A stretch of 64,000 bases of DNA from Bacillota bacterium (GCA_023439185.1 JAEXOR010000043.1:1-64000), one strand, 5' to 3'. Shown: positions 31,219 through 41,354, numbered from the stretch's first letter. The notes: generated by a model not told the origin, from the sequence alone. Translations and numbers: made by a program.

Positions 31219-32136
31219 TTAACTTTCTATTTCAATGATCCGTGGCTCTATGTCCAGTTGCCTGAGCATATCCGTATAATCCTGTGCGGTAATTTCGGCC
31301 GGGTGTTTCTTCAGCAATGCCACCAGTACGCCTTCCATCACGTTTGTGCCGAAGGAACGCCCCTCGTATTCCGGGGTGGTGGTTACTACCCTGGCAATGC
31401 CTTTCTCACCAAGTATTTGAATATCCTTTGCCGTGGTTGTGTTGGTGATAACGGTCTGGCCGTTTAACCTGTCAGGCAAATAACGCTTGATAAAATGAAA
31501 ATCGCCGGCTACAATTTCAGCCTCTTCGTAATAAGCGGCATATTTTTGCGCCTTTTTATCGTCCCGGGAATCTTGTTTCTTTCCCGTTGGGTAAAGCATA
31601 TTAATGGGCAGCTTGGTCATTATGGGAAGCAGTAACCTGGCCAGGCTCTCCAGCTTGGCCAGGCTTTTAATCGGGTAAGGAATGCCGATGGTGAAAATAA
31701 GATCGCCGAAGGTAACGTCACAACCGGCTTTAACAAAGGCCTCGGCCATACCGAACCGGTCCACTCCGCTGACCATCAGCACCTTGGTATTTTCTTTGAT
31801 ATAATTGGTTTCTCTCAGCAGATAATGGACGGTTTCCCGTTCCAGTGTGTTTTTTAGCCCGCTGCCGTCAAGCACCGGGGTGTTTTTAACGGCATTCTGT
31901 AAGCGCAGTCCGTCTTTGAAGGCATATCTTTTACCGGCCGAATAAACGTATACGTCGAGGCCGCCCAGACCTATGGCGTCCACCTGGCCGTCCAATTCTT
32001 TGAGTTTGGCTATCGCCTTGCCAAAGTCTCCGTCAACTCCCACACGGCTGATTTCAAATTCCTCACCCAGCAGCTTGACCCGCACCTGGTGATTCCGTTT
32101 GGAAGACCCCAGGCTGACGCTGACCACTCGCTTCAA
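31219..32136 (-). CDS. Quinate-dehydrogenase-like conserved protein
   Basis: 305 residues. Starts 'LKRVVSVSLGSSKRNHQV' at TTG 32136, 7 bp after GAGGGA; the ATG-type extension to 32181 is unlikely. It resembles the protein annotated as quinate 5-dehydrogenase in Desulfotomaculum relatives, but I see no classic shikimate/quinate-dehydrogenase signature, so the enzyme name is doubtful. 'VLMVSGVDRFGMAEAFVKAG' looks like a Rossmann-type strand-helix, and 'RVVTTTPEYEGRSFGTNVMEG' is a conserved C-terminal motif. Cytosolic, single gene. Confidence 0.6.
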   Translation of the reverse strand: MKRVVSVSLGSSKRNHQVRVKLLGEEFEISRVGVDGDFGKAIAKLKELDGQVDAIGLGGLDVYVYSAGKRYAFKDGLRLQNAVKNTPVLDGSGLKNTLERETVHYLLRETNYIKENTKVLMVSGVDRFGMAEAFVKAGCDVTFGDLIFTIGIPYPIKSLAKLESLARLLLPIMTKLPINMLYPTGKKQDSRDDKKAQKYAAYYEEAEIVAGDFHFIKRYLPDRLNGQTVITNTTTAKDIQILGEKGIARVVTTTPEYEGRSFGTNVMEGVLVALLKKHPAEITAQDYTDMLRQLDIEPRIIEIES

Positions 32137-32231
32137 ATTACGTCCCTCGCTTCGGCTGAAGTACCATAACATTGTAACCAAAATTAGCTAAAAACACAAG
32201 CAGGGTGATTATGCGCGCCTGCTGTAAAGAG

Positions 32232-32816
32232 TCACACTGAATCTTTGGTTCTGGTACAACGTCTTATTGCGTCGGGTAACATTATATCAATCTCTTCTTC
32301 CGAGAAAGACTTTACTTCTTCTGTTTTTAAGACTTTTTTTGCCTGGGTATAATTTATTCCTGGTAAATTTAAATATATCTTTGCAGTTCTTTCTTGTAGT
32401 TCATCTCTTTTCTCCATGATTTGTTCCGGCGCCAGCGTTTCAAAATCAGTAAGTAAAGAAACATATTCTTTTCTTATTCTCCGTAACAAATCAGACGCTT
32501 GTTGGTGTTTTTGAGCTTTCTCAACTAAACCAGAGTTCTTTGCATATGTATTAAGAATTAGTAATCCAAAGGATGATAATGCCGCGATTATTGCAGAAAG
32601 TTTTTCAATTGATATAAATGCCGCTGCAAAACTACCGGTAAGCATTGCTAGAAACACTATTTGCCAGGTTTTTAGATCATCGTTTATTTTAAGTAACTTC
32701 TTTTTTAATTTCTCATGACAGGTTTGTGTGTAAGTTACTCTTCCAAAGGCTTCCCGAATTTGTGACTCTAATTTGTATCCCTGGCTATTGAGTGGATTTC
32801 GTTCCATAGATTTCAC
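32232..32816 (-). CDS. Orphan SLATT-domain two-TM protein
   Basis: 194 residues. A soluble helical N-terminus ('IREAFGRVTYTQTCHEKLKK'), two membrane helices at about 52-72 and 74-92, then a long cytosolic helical tail with 'HQQASDLLRRIRKEYVSLLTDF' (about 100-125). This is the layout of SLATT effectors, which form membrane pores in conflict systems, usually beside a nucleotide-producing or RT partner. No such partner lies on either side here. AT-rich compared with neighbours. Confidence 0.72.
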   Translation of the reverse strand: MKSMERNPLNSQGYKLESQIREAFGRVTYTQTCHEKLKKKLLKINDDLKTWQIVFLAMLTGSFAAAFISIEKLSAIIAALSSFGLLILNTYAKNSGLVEKAQKHQQASDLLRRIRKEYVSLLTDFETLAPEQIMEKRDELQERTAKIYLNLPGINYTQAKKVLKTEEVKSFSEEEIDIMLPDAIRRCTRTKDSV

Positions 32817-32977
32817 TCCATTTTGATAACATGTCCGGCAGCATGCTTCAGATATTTTTGAATAATCAAAATTATCAATACCTTACATTCGTTATTTCCC
32901 TTAATATTCCTCCAAGAAATTCTTAAAAATAATAATCAACTATCTTTTTACTCTAATCTCTTTACTCCATAAAAATA

Positions 32978-33011
32978 CAGCCCTGGGCTCATTTATAAGG
33001 GAGCCGGGCTG
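32978..33011 (-). terminator. Terminator of the cotJ operon
   Basis: CAGCCC-GGCTC type stem with one bulge, followed on the minus strand by TATTTTTA. Confidence 0.7.
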
Positions 33012-33053
33012 CATGTGGTTTTACAGTTTAATATACGGGTAAATACTAAATAT

Positions 33054-33629
33054 TTAAAAGACTTTTTTCTGCTGCAAAAAATCTTCGATATACATTAATG
33101 TTTCGCCGAATCTTTGAAAATGCACCACTTCCCTTTCCCTCAGCCAGCGCAGCACGTCCTTAACCTGGGGATCGTCCGTCAGGTGAATCAGGTTTTCATA
33201 AACCGCCCGGGCTTTTTGTTCCGCCGCCATGTTCTCATACAAGTCGGCGACGGGGTCGTCTGTGGCTGAAAAGCAAACCTTCCAGGGCACGCCACCGGCG
33301 TTTTCCAGGTACAGGGAAAGACCGTGATCGGCATAGTGGCTGCCCCAACCGGCGGCTTTGATAGCTTCGATGGATACACCTTCAGTAAGCTTATAGACCA
33401 ATGTTGCCACTATTTCCATATGGGCCAGTTCCTCGGTGCCTATATCGGTTAAAACACCCTTTGCTCTGCCCGTCGGCATTGTGTAGCGCATATTCAGGTA
33501 GCGCATGGAAGCGGAAAGTTCGCCTTCGGGTCCGCCGTATTGGGTGATTACCAATTTGGCCATTCGGGGATCGGGTGCCGAAACCCGCACGGGAATTTGT
33601 AATTTTTTTTCGTAAACCCACATATTCAA
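33054..33629 (-). CDS. cotJC: CotJC manganese-catalase-like spore coat protein
   Basis: 191 residues, manganese catalase fold. 'EGELSASMRYLNMRYTMP', 'DIGTEELAHMEIVATLVYKL' (ligand Glu-x2-His) and 'LREREVVHFQRFGETL' give the di-Mn ligands. In Bacillus the cotJABC proteins assemble in the mother cell and go to the coat. Third gene of cotJA-cotJB-cotJC (minus). Confidence 0.93.
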   Translation of the reverse strand: MNMWVYEKKLQIPVRVSAPDPRMAKLVITQYGGPEGELSASMRYLNMRYTMPTGRAKGVLTDIGTEELAHMEIVATLVYKLTEGVSIEAIKAAGWGSHYADHGLSLYLENAGGVPWKVCFSATDDPVADLYENMAAEQKARAVYENLIHLTDDPQVKDVLRWLREREVVHFQRFGETLMYIEDFLQQKKVF

Positions 33630-33663
33630 AATCCTTTCATTATAATTTTATCACTGTCTGATC

Positions 33664-33936
33664 TTAATACTTGATCTCCCAGGGCCACGGACTATCCACC
33701 CAGCTCCAGTATTTTTGCATATTTTGAGAATAACCGAAGCTAAGCATTGGACCGTATGCCTGCTCGTATTTACGCACCGCCTGAATCAATTCGGTATGGT
33801 TGGAATTGAATAAGGCTAGCGCCTGTTGATCTTCCGGATGGGTGTCAAGGTATAATTGCAGTTCCACCGCCACGAATGACAATTGCTGTATTTGCCTGAG
33901 CATCAATACTTGGTTCCGGGTATCCATAAAAATCAC
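33664..33936 (-). CDS. cotJB: CotJB spore coat protein
   Basis: 90 residues: 'QVLMLRQIQQLSFVAVELQLYLDTHPEDQQAL' (split) and 'YGPMLSFGYSQNMQKYWSWVDSPWPWE' are the CotJB family pattern. 34 bp before cotJC. Confidence 0.92.
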   Translation of the reverse strand: MIFMDTRNQVLMLRQIQQLSFVAVELQLYLDTHPEDQQALALFNSNHTELIQAVRKYEQAYGPMLSFGYSQNMQKYWSWVDSPWPWEIKY

Positions 33937-33943
33937 CTCCGAT

Positions 33944-34168
33944 TTAATAAGGATAGGGACGGTATAATTCTGGGAAAAGAGTGCCTGTTTCCAGGGCTTG
34001 GACCGGGGTATACAACTGATTCAATCTTTGAATGGGGACGTAAGCCCGGGCCAGTTCCATTTCCGGGTAAGTAGCGCCTGGGGAATAACCCGTGTGTATT
34101 GGGGGACCAATGAACTTGGTTTGATTTTGATCTAAGTTTTGATCAGCCTTTTTGCGCAATGTCACCAT
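33944..34168 (-). CDS. cotJA: CotJA spore coat associated protein
   Basis: 74 residues: a basic start, then 'LARAYVPIQRLNQLYTPVQALETGTLFPELYRPY', diagnostic of CotJA. 7 bp before cotJB. First gene of the operon; promoter not resolved (sigma-E expected from the family). Confidence 0.9.
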   Translation of the reverse strand: MVTLRKKADQNLDQNQTKFIGPPIHTGYSPGATYPEMELARAYVPIQRLNQLYTPVQALETGTLFPELYRPYPY

Positions 34169-34252
34169 CTCCGTTAAATTTTTTTACCAATATATGTGTG
34201 TGTTATTATCAGCGTTACTAAAATAAAACATAATTGCTAATAATATGAAAAA

Positions 34253-34291
34253 CTAAGCCCTTTAACCTAAAGCTTAAGTTAAAGGGCTTAG
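34253..34291. terminator. Terminator of the SDR/DUF2867 gene region
   Basis: 14-bp perfect stem (CTAAGCCCTTTAAC/GTTAAAGGGCTTAG) located 27 bp after the stop of the 34318 gene. Confidence 0.75.
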
Positions 34292-34317
34292 TTGTCTGAT
34301 AGTGTGAGACTATTAAA

Positions 34318-35763
34318 TTAATTGATATTAGTATTATCGGCTAACTTTTCCAAGTATTTCCTGTATCTACCCATGACCCAGATGTGCAACAGCGCCTGAG
34401 ATACGTTATAAATATACCAGGGTATGGTAGGTACGTAGTCGTGAATGGCGACCAGTACATACCGGTTATTTAGAACTTCACGAAATTCCAAGCGCCCGCG
34501 GTGCGGCAGTTGGTTCAGCCTGGCCAGCAATCCGCCGGTGATATAATACAGAGGTCGATCCTTGGAACTGCGGGCATGGGAGAATGTCAGATCTAAAAGA
34601 GAACGGCGCGAAAAACGGAAGTAGAAATAACAGCCGAATTGGTCCAGTTTAACTCTTACTATGGCCGCCGGAAAAAGCTTGGGGATCCAGCGGGAGTAAT
34701 ACAGCGCCACCCAGTCGGCGTCCTTGCCCGGTGGCAGGGGCAGCCGCTGTACCGAACGTACGCTGACTACCTTATTGATGCTCCTTTCCGCCGTTACAGG
34801 CGGTTTTATTTTATTCCGGGGTTCTTTTCCCGATATCGCCAGCTTGACCGCGTCGGCAAAATGCATGCCGGGCAGCTTCATTTCCTTCTGCAAACGACGA
34901 TTTTTTGCCACCATCGGGTGCTTGAGGCTTTCTATCAGCGGCTTGACCAGAGCCAGGGGGGAACCGGCCAGAGCGCTCAGCAGTACGCCGGCCAGCCAGG
35001 ATGGAAAATACGGGATGTTCGTTATATAACACTTGCGGTTCATCACCCGGGCGACATTGAGAATTAAATCTTTATAGGTCATGACATCGGGACCGCCAAC
35101 GTCAAAGCTTTCGTTAAATGTTTTGGGATTCCCCATACAGTAGTGCAAGATATTGATGATATCCGGCAGGGCGATGGGGTGAGTAAGGGACATCATCCAG
35201 CGCGGAAAAATCATAAACCTGTATTTCTCCGCCAGGCGAACCAGAATACGGGATGTAGATCCATCGGCGCCAATGATCAGACCGGCACGCAAAGCGGTGA
35301 CCGGCACACCGTGGGAGCCGAGAGTTTCCTCAACCTCCAAACGGCTGCGCAGGTGTAAAGAGAGGTTTGGAGTGTCGGGCACCAGCCCGCCGAGGTAAAT
35401 AATTTGTTTGATTCCCGCCCTGGCGGCGGCCCGGGCAAAATTGTCCGCCAGAATCAGGTCCATGTCCTGAAATTTGCCCTGGGTCAACCGGGCGGACGGC
35501 ATCATGGAATGTACCAGGTAAAAGGCATAATTAACGCCTTCCAGAGCTTTTTCCGCGTCCATCAATGAAAAAAGGTCGCATTGACGCCATTCGACTCCCG
35601 TATCATCGGTCCATGAATGGTTGTGGTTTTCCTTAACCGGCAGCCGGGTTAGAGCGACAATCTTATACCAGGATTGCAATTCATGCATCAAGGCCCGGCC
35701 CACAAATCCCGTGGCGCCGGCTATGGCCACAACCGGTCTGGCTATTCCTTTATGCTCTTCCAC
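34318..35763 (-). CDS. NAD(P)-binding SDR-like protein with DUF2867
   Basis: 481 residues from GTG 35763 (GAGAGG upstream); ATG 35853 is possible but adds a non-conserved tail. N-terminal extended SDR fold: 'VVAIAGATGFVGRALMHEL', 'YAFYLVHSMM', 'IKQIIYLGGL'. The middle has a hydrophobic helix (SWLAGVLLSALAGSPLALV). C-terminal DUF2867 domain (about 340-481): 'DWVALYYSRWIPKLF', 'LDLTFSHARSS', 'LEFREVLNNRYVLVAIHDYVP'. This is the YbjT-type arrangement. Substrate unknown. Confidence 0.8.
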   Translation of the reverse strand: MEEHKGIARPVVAIAGATGFVGRALMHELQSWYKIVALTRLPVKENHNHSWTDDTGVEWRQCDLFSLMDAEKALEGVNYAFYLVHSMMPSARLTQGKFQDMDLILADNFARAAARAGIKQIIYLGGLVPDTPNLSLHLRSRLEVEETLGSHGVPVTALRAGLIIGADGSTSRILVRLAEKYRFMIFPRWMMSLTHPIALPDIINILHYCMGNPKTFNESFDVGGPDVMTYKDLILNVARVMNRKCYITNIPYFPSWLAGVLLSALAGSPLALVKPLIESLKHPMVAKNRRLQKEMKLPGMHFADAVKLAISGKEPRNKIKPPVTAERSINKVVSVRSVQRLPLPPGKDADWVALYYSRWIPKLFPAAIVRVKLDQFGCYFYFRFSRRSLLDLTFSHARSSKDRPLYYITGGLLARLNQLPHRGRLEFREVLNNRYVLVAIHDYVPTIPWYIYNVSQALLHIWVMGRYRKYLEKLADNTNIN

Positions 35764-35974
35764 CTGTATCCAACCTCTCTGTTTTTGCGTACCGGCAATA
35801 TGCCCGAACCTCTTATGAATTAAACTGTGCCATATTACAACAGTGTACCACATGTTTCAGCGGTTGTTTCAGCAAAGTTTGCGTTTTTGTTTATCTTCTT
35901 TAAAGGATAATTAACCAGCGCCCGCCAATATGGATTTGAAATAACCGATTTGTATGGAAGGATGGCTGGCGGCC

Positions 35975-37129
35975 ATGCGGTTTTTACATACTTCCGACTG
36001 GCACCTGGGCAGAATTTTTCACGGTGTTCAACTGATTGAGGACCAGGCTCATGTCCTGGAGCAGTTTATCTCCCTGGTCCGGGACGTTAAAGCGGACGTT
36101 GTTGTGATTGCCGGGGACGTGTATGACCGGGCAGTGCCCCCGGTTGAAGCCGTCAAACTGCTGGACGAGACTTTAACCCGTATTTTGCTGGACTGCCGGG
36201 CGCCGGTAATCATGATCGCCGGCAATCACGACAGCTCCGAGCGGTTAAGTTTCGGCACTCGCCTGCTGGCCCGCCAAGGTCTGCACGTGATTAGCCGGGT
36301 TGACCGCGGCCAGGCGCCGGTTATACTAAACGATGCCCACGGCCCGGTATATTTTTGCCCGGTCCCCTATGCCGAGCCTCCGGTGGTGCGGGAGGCGCTG
36401 TCCGTTATGGATACCCTTAATCACGACAGCGCGGCGCGGCTGCTGACCGGCCGCCTGCTGGCACAGGTGCCGCCCGGTGTGAGGACGGTGGCGCTGGCCC
36501 ATGCCTTTGTGGCCGGCGGTGAGCAGAGCGATTCGGAACGGCCGTTGTCCGTGGGTGGAACCGGCGCCGTGGACGGCTCGTGTTTTGAGAAATTTCATTA
36601 TACCGCCCTGGGCCACCTGCATAGCCCGCAGCGTGCCGGGGACGATAATATCCGGTATGCAGGCTCTCTTCTGAAATACTCCTTTGCCGAATCCGCCGGC
36701 CGCAAGTCGGTAACCCTGGTGGAAATGGACGCCGCCGGCGGCATTCAAGTGGAGGAAACGGCGCTTACGCCCCGGAGGGATGTGCGCTGCCTGACCGGTT
36801 ATCTGCACGAACTGCTGGATATGGCCGGTGACAATCCAAACCGGAACGATTACCTGATGGTTACGCTGAACGATACCGGGGCGATACTTGACGCCATAGG
36901 CAAATTGCGATCCGTGTATCCCAACGTGCTGCACATTGAGCGCCCCTGCCTGGCCGCCGCCGGTGAACTGCGCGGCCCCGGGGGTGATCACCGCCGGGTG
37001 AGCGAAGCCGACCTGTTCGCCTCTTTTTTTGAACAGGTTACCGGCGAGCCCCTGGGGGACGATTTAAAGCAGACATTCGCCACCGCCATGGAGAACCTGT
37101 ACCGGCAGGAACGGGAGGCCCAGTTATGA
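35975..37129 (+). CDS. sbcD: Exonuclease SbcCD, nuclease subunit SbcD
   Basis: 384 residues from ATG 35975 ('MRFLHTSDWHLGR'); the upstream start at 35954 adds seven unconserved residues. Mre11 phosphoesterase motifs: DWH, 'AGDVYDRAVPP', AGNHD, 'ALAHAF', 'ALGHLHSPQ'. With SbcC it opens hairpins and degrades ends. Overlaps sbcC by 4 bp (ATGA). Confidence 0.95.
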   Translation: MRFLHTSDWHLGRIFHGVQLIEDQAHVLEQFISLVRDVKADVVVIAGDVYDRAVPPVEAVKLLDETLTRILLDCRAPVIMIAGNHDSSERLSFGTRLLARQGLHVISRVDRGQAPVILNDAHGPVYFCPVPYAEPPVVREALSVMDTLNHDSAARLLTGRLLAQVPPGVRTVALAHAFVAGGEQSDSERPLSVGGTGAVDGSCFEKFHYTALGHLHSPQRAGDDNIRYAGSLLKYSFAESAGRKSVTLVEMDAAGGIQVEETALTPRRDVRCLTGYLHELLDMAGDNPNRNDYLMVTLNDTGAILDAIGKLRSVYPNVLHIERPCLAAAGELRGPGGDHRRVSEADLFASFFEQVTGEPLGDDLKQTFATAMENLYRQEREAQL

Positions 37130-40100
37130 GGCCGGTGAAATTATCCATGACCGCCTTCGGTCCTTACGCCGGTACCCAGGTGCTGGACTTCACCCAATTG
37201 GGCCGGCGAAATTTCTTTCTGATCCACGGACCCACCGGGGCGGGTAAAACAGCCATTCTTGACGCCATATGTTATGCTCTTTACAGTGATACCAGTGGTG
37301 CCCAGCGGGACGGCAGGCAGATGCGCAGCGATCACGCGGAGCCGGCAGTGGCCACCGAGGTGGAGTTTGACTTTTCCATTGGCGCGCAAGTTTACCGGAT
37401 CAGGCGCAGCCCGGAGCAGGAAAGGCCCAAAAAAAGAGGTACGGGAACCACCGTCATGCCGGGCAGCGCCACCCTTTGGAAACGCACCGGGACAGTGGAT
37501 GCAAACGAAGAAGGAACGGTGCTGGCTACCGGGACAATCAGGGTGAACGAGGCGGTGGAGAGTTTACTGGGGTTTAAAAGCGAACAGTTTCGCCAGGTGG
37601 TGATGCTGCCCCAGGGTGAATTCCGCCGGCTGTTAACAACCAATTCCGCCGAGCGGCAGCAGATTCTGGAAACACTTTTTCATACCGGGCTATACCAGCG
37701 TATTGAACTGTTTTTGAAGGACGCGGCTAAAACTTTAAAAAACCGGATTGAGGAGCTGGCGGGGCGTAAGGAATGGCTGCTGCGGGAATCGGACGCGGCC
37801 GGTCTGAAGGCCCTGGAACAGCGGAATGAGCGGCATAAGGAGCTTTTGGATGAACTGGCGGAGAGGATTACCGCCGCCACCGGCGGGTTAAAGGAAGCCC
37901 GGGAACGCTACGCCGAGGGGCTCCGGGTCCGGGAGTTGATTGTTGAACAGCAAAACGCGGCTCAAGCGTTGGGGGACCTAGAGACCGAGACCGCCGGCAT
38001 CGGGAAAAAAAGGCTGGAACTGTCCCGCGCCAGGCTGGCTTTAAACATCGTGCCGGCTGAAAACGCCCTGGCCTCCCGGCACAATGATCTGCAGCGGGCT
38101 AAAGATAATTATCTGCGGAAAGCCGGGGAGCAGGAGCAGGCCTTTGTCCTGCAGGAAAACCGGGAACGGATTTTGGAAGCCGAGAAAAAAAGAGATCCGG
38201 ACCGGGAGGCCGTGCGGCTGGAACTGGCCGGGTTGGATGAGCTTGAACACAGGGTAGTCGCCATGGAGACGGCCCGCCGGACGGTCGGCGAGGCTGAGAA
38301 AGAACTTTCGGTTCTTGGAGACCGCCATAACGAACTGCGCGAGTATCTTGACCAGGTTAGTCAAAAAATTGATGAAAAGAGAAAGGACCGGGAAGCGGCG
38401 GCGGAAACGGCCAACCGGTTGGAAATGCTGGAGGTGTCTTGCAAAGAGGCCGAACGGGTCAGCGAAAAAAGGCGGACCCTTGAAACGCTGCGGTTGGAAT
38501 TGACCCGGGCGGAGGAAGAACGCGAGCGTTGCCGGACCGCCTATGACACAGCGGAGCAGCGGTACCGGCAGGCCAAAGGAGAACTAACACGGCTGCAGGA
38601 TGCCTGGCACAAAGGCCAGGCGGCTATATTGGCCGGCAGACTTGCGGCGACTGAACCCTGCCCGGTTTGCGGTTCGCTGGAACACCCTGATCCAGCCCGC
38701 GGCGGCGCTGAGCTGCCTTCGGAGGAGCAGATTAAAGAGAGACAAAAGTCTTTAGATGACCTGGAAGCAAGCCGGGATCAGACTCTTGAACAGTATAGTC
38801 TGGCGGAGAACCAAAGGCTGCGGTGGAGCGGGAAAATTACCGGGCTGGAGGAGGAATTAGGCGACAAAGCCGGGGTTGACAGTGAGGCTTTATATTTGGA
38901 AGCGCAAAAGACCCGCGCGTTATGGGAAGAAGCCCGCCGGGCGGCGGAAAATCTGGCCGGTCTGGACCGGGAGTTGGAGAAACTTAAATCCGAAGAAAAA
39001 ATAGCCGGGGAACAACTTAAAAAGGCTGCTGACGATTTGCAGCAAGCCCGGGAGAACCTGGGGTCCGCCAGGGCAATTTTTACCGAGCGGGAAGCAAATG
39101 TGCCCCGGGAACTGAGAGACCCGGGCGCGCTGCAAAAAGCCCGGCAAATTGCCCGGCAGAAAAAGCAGCAGTTGGAAAAAACGCTGGAAACAGCGATTAA
39201 AGAAGCTGAAAAGGCAACCCGGAACGCGGTATCGGCCCGGACTGACACTCAGGCGGCGCTGGCAGGAAAGCAAGATGCGGAAAAATTGTTTGAGCAGGAA
39301 AAGGAATCTTTCAGAGCTGTCTTAAATGAGGCCGGCTTTAACGGCCTGCAGGATTACCGGGACGCCAGGAGACAGCCCGAGGCGATAAAAGTGCTGGAAA
39401 CCGGCATCAAACAATATGATGAAGGGTTGAGCGCGGCCCGGGACCGCCTGGACAGGGCCTCCCGGGCCGCGGAGGGACTGGCTGTTCCGGACCTGGAGGA
39501 GTTGTCGGCAGCCCTGGCTGCCGCCGAGGAAGCTCGGGACCGGGTCCTGCGGGAGCATGAAGGGCTGCTGAAACAGGTTGAGCAGGAAGAAGTTTGGCTG
39601 CTGGAACTGTGTAAACTGGCCGGCTCGCTGGCTGAGACGGAAAAACGATATGCCTCTCTGGGACGCCTGGCGGAGGTGGCAACGGGAAAAAACAGGTACG
39701 GGTTGACGTTTCAGCGTTTTGTGCTGGGGGCGCTGCTGGACGACGTGACGGTGGCCGCCACCGGGCGGCTGAAGCTGATGAGCCGCGGTCGTTATCACCT
39801 GCAGCGGACCATGGACCGGAGCCGCAGCAACGCCGCCGGCGGCCTGGAATTGGAAGTATTCGATACATATACCGGCGTGGCCCGTGGTGTGGCCACATTG
39901 TCCGGAGGTGAAACCTTCCTGGCGTCATTGTCCCTGGCCCTTGGGCTGGCCGACGTGGTGCAGTCGTACGCCGGAGGCATATACATTGACACAATATTTG
40001 TTGACGAGGGTTTCGGCACCCTGGACCCGGAGGCGCTGGATTTCGCCCTGCGCGCGCTTATCGACCTGCAAAAGGGCGGGCGCCTGGTGGGGATTATCTC

Positions 40101-40191
40101 CCACGTTCCTGAGCTAAAAGAACGTATTGATGCCCGGTTGGAGGTATACCCGGCGGAAAAAGGCAGTACCGTCAGTTTCAGGCTGCCTTAA
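37126..40191 (+). CDS. sbcC: Exonuclease SbcCD, ATPase subunit SbcC
   Basis: 1021 residues, SMC/Rad50-like. Walker A GPTGAGKT (about 35-42), coiled coils on both sides of a CPVCG zinc hook (about 508-512), ABC signature LSGGE (about 925), and Walker B 'IDTIFVDEGFGTLD'. Its TAA stop (40189-40191) overlaps the TAA of the convergent CapA gene (40188-40190). Confidence 0.96.
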   Translation: MRPVKLSMTAFGPYAGTQVLDFTQLGRRNFFLIHGPTGAGKTAILDAICYALYSDTSGAQRDGRQMRSDHAEPAVATEVEFDFSIGAQVYRIRRSPEQERPKKRGTGTTVMPGSATLWKRTGTVDANEEGTVLATGTIRVNEAVESLLGFKSEQFRQVVMLPQGEFRRLLTTNSAERQQILETLFHTGLYQRIELFLKDAAKTLKNRIEELAGRKEWLLRESDAAGLKALEQRNERHKELLDELAERITAATGGLKEARERYAEGLRVRELIVEQQNAAQALGDLETETAGIGKKRLELSRARLALNIVPAENALASRHNDLQRAKDNYLRKAGEQEQAFVLQENRERILEAEKKRDPDREAVRLELAGLDELEHRVVAMETARRTVGEAEKELSVLGDRHNELREYLDQVSQKIDEKRKDREAAAETANRLEMLEVSCKEAERVSEKRRTLETLRLELTRAEEERERCRTAYDTAEQRYRQAKGELTRLQDAWHKGQAAILAGRLAATEPCPVCGSLEHPDPARGGAELPSEEQIKERQKSLDDLEASRDQTLEQYSLAENQRLRWSGKITGLEEELGDKAGVDSEALYLEAQKTRALWEEARRAAENLAGLDRELEKLKSEEKIAGEQLKKAADDLQQARENLGSARAIFTEREANVPRELRDPGALQKARQIARQKKQQLEKTLETAIKEAEKATRNAVSARTDTQAALAGKQDAEKLFEQEKESFRAVLNEAGFNGLQDYRDARRQPEAIKVLETGIKQYDEGLSAARDRLDRASRAAEGLAVPDLEELSAALAAAEEARDRVLREHEGLLKQVEQEEVWLLELCKLAGSLAETEKRYASLGRLAEVATGKNRYGLTFQRFVLGALLDDVTVAATGRLKLMSRGRYHLQRTMDRSRSNAAGGLELEVFDTYTGVARGVATLSGGETFLASLSLALGLADVVQSYAGGIYIDTIFVDEGFGTLDPEALDFALRALIDLQKGGRLVGIISHVPELKERIDARLEVYPAEKGSTVSFRLP

Positions 40192-41354
40192 ATGCTGAAA
40201 TCTATTTCACCCCGGTCGTCAATGTTAGTGCCCAGGTTCCCGGACAGGTCCTGCAGCCTGCGCATGATGGTCCGGCTGCTCTGTTCGTCTGCCGGCACGG
40301 TTTTGCCGTATTCAATCCCGGCCGGTAAAACCCTGGCTGCTGTGATACCGCCACTGTCCGCCTCAACCTGCAGGATCATGCTTTGCCTGCCCCTGGCGTC
40401 CCTGGACAGGGTAAAAACAAAATTGCCGGCACTGTAGGCGATGAGACCCTTCTTATATCGTTCCAGCCCCTGCAGTACGTGCGGGTGGTGGCCGAATACG
40501 ATATCGGCGCCCTGATCAACCAACTCCCGGGCCAATTTAATTTGTTCCGCTTCCGGCGCGTCGGCCAACTCACGGCCCCAGTGCATGGACACGATGGTGA
40601 TATCTGTTTGTTTACTGAGTAAATTTACCGCTTCATAAACCGATTCATTGTTATAACCACTGTTCAGCCCGGGTTTATTCTCCCCCGCTACCCACGATAC
40701 ACTGGGAATAACGCGGGAAAAAGCCAGCACGCCAACGGTAACGCCGTTCTTATTGATAATGACCGGTTTTTGCGCGCCGGCCCGGTTTTCTCCCGCGCCG
40801 GTATATTCGATCCCGTAATCTTTGAGATGGCTGATGGTTTCAAGCAGCGCTGCGGGCCCATAGTCGAGGATATGGTTGTTGGCCAGTGTCAAAACATCAA
40901 AACCGGCGTCCTTAACCCCCTCCAGCGCCTCGGGCGCCGCCAGGAAGTTATATTGTTTGTCGGGCACGGGTTGGTGAATATCGGATCCGACGGCGCACTC
41001 CAGATTACCCAGGGTGATATCGGCGGCGGACAGAACATCACGCAGGCCTAACCAGGGTTGGCCGGGTCCTTGTTGTTTAATCACTTCACCAATTCCGGAG
41101 GCCAGCATAATATCCCCCACCATATTGATGGTAATGGTGGTATTGGTGTCTTCAACCAATACGTTTTCCGAAATAATTTCAGGCTTGCTTTCCGGAATGT
41201 TTTCCAGAATTAAAGGGCCATCCCCGGTTAATATATCCGGTAACATGTTTACCGGCCCCCAGATCAGGAAGGCCAGTGCGGATGCGACCACAATTTCAAT
41301 TAACACCAGGGTTAATAGACCTTTTCTTCCTCCCGGTATTACCGATGCTTGCAT
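40188..41354 (-). CDS. CapA-family metallophosphoesterase-like protein
   Basis: 388 residues. N-terminal membrane anchor (about 13-33), then a PGA_cap/CapA domain: 'ITINMVGDIMLASGIG', 'ADITLGNLECAVG', 'FDVLTLANNHILDYG', 'ITIVSMHWGREL', 'ADIVFGHHPHVLQG', 'YSAGNFVF'. The family includes poly-gamma-glutamate synthesis proteins, but no capBC genes are here, so only a cell-surface metal-dependent role is supported. Confidence 0.88.
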   Translation of the reverse strand: MQASVIPGGRKGLLTLVLIEIVVASALAFLIWGPVNMLPDILTGDGPLILENIPESKPEIISENVLVEDTNTTITINMVGDIMLASGIGEVIKQQGPGQPWLGLRDVLSAADITLGNLECAVGSDIHQPVPDKQYNFLAAPEALEGVKDAGFDVLTLANNHILDYGPAALLETISHLKDYGIEYTGAGENRAGAQKPVIINKNGVTVGVLAFSRVIPSVSWVAGENKPGLNSGYNNESVYEAVNLLSKQTDITIVSMHWGRELADAPEAEQIKLARELVDQGADIVFGHHPHVLQGLERYKKGLIAYSAGNFVFTLSRDARGRQSMILQVEADSGGITAARVLPAGIEYGKTVPADEQSSRTIMRRLQDLSGNLGTNIDDRGEIDFSI

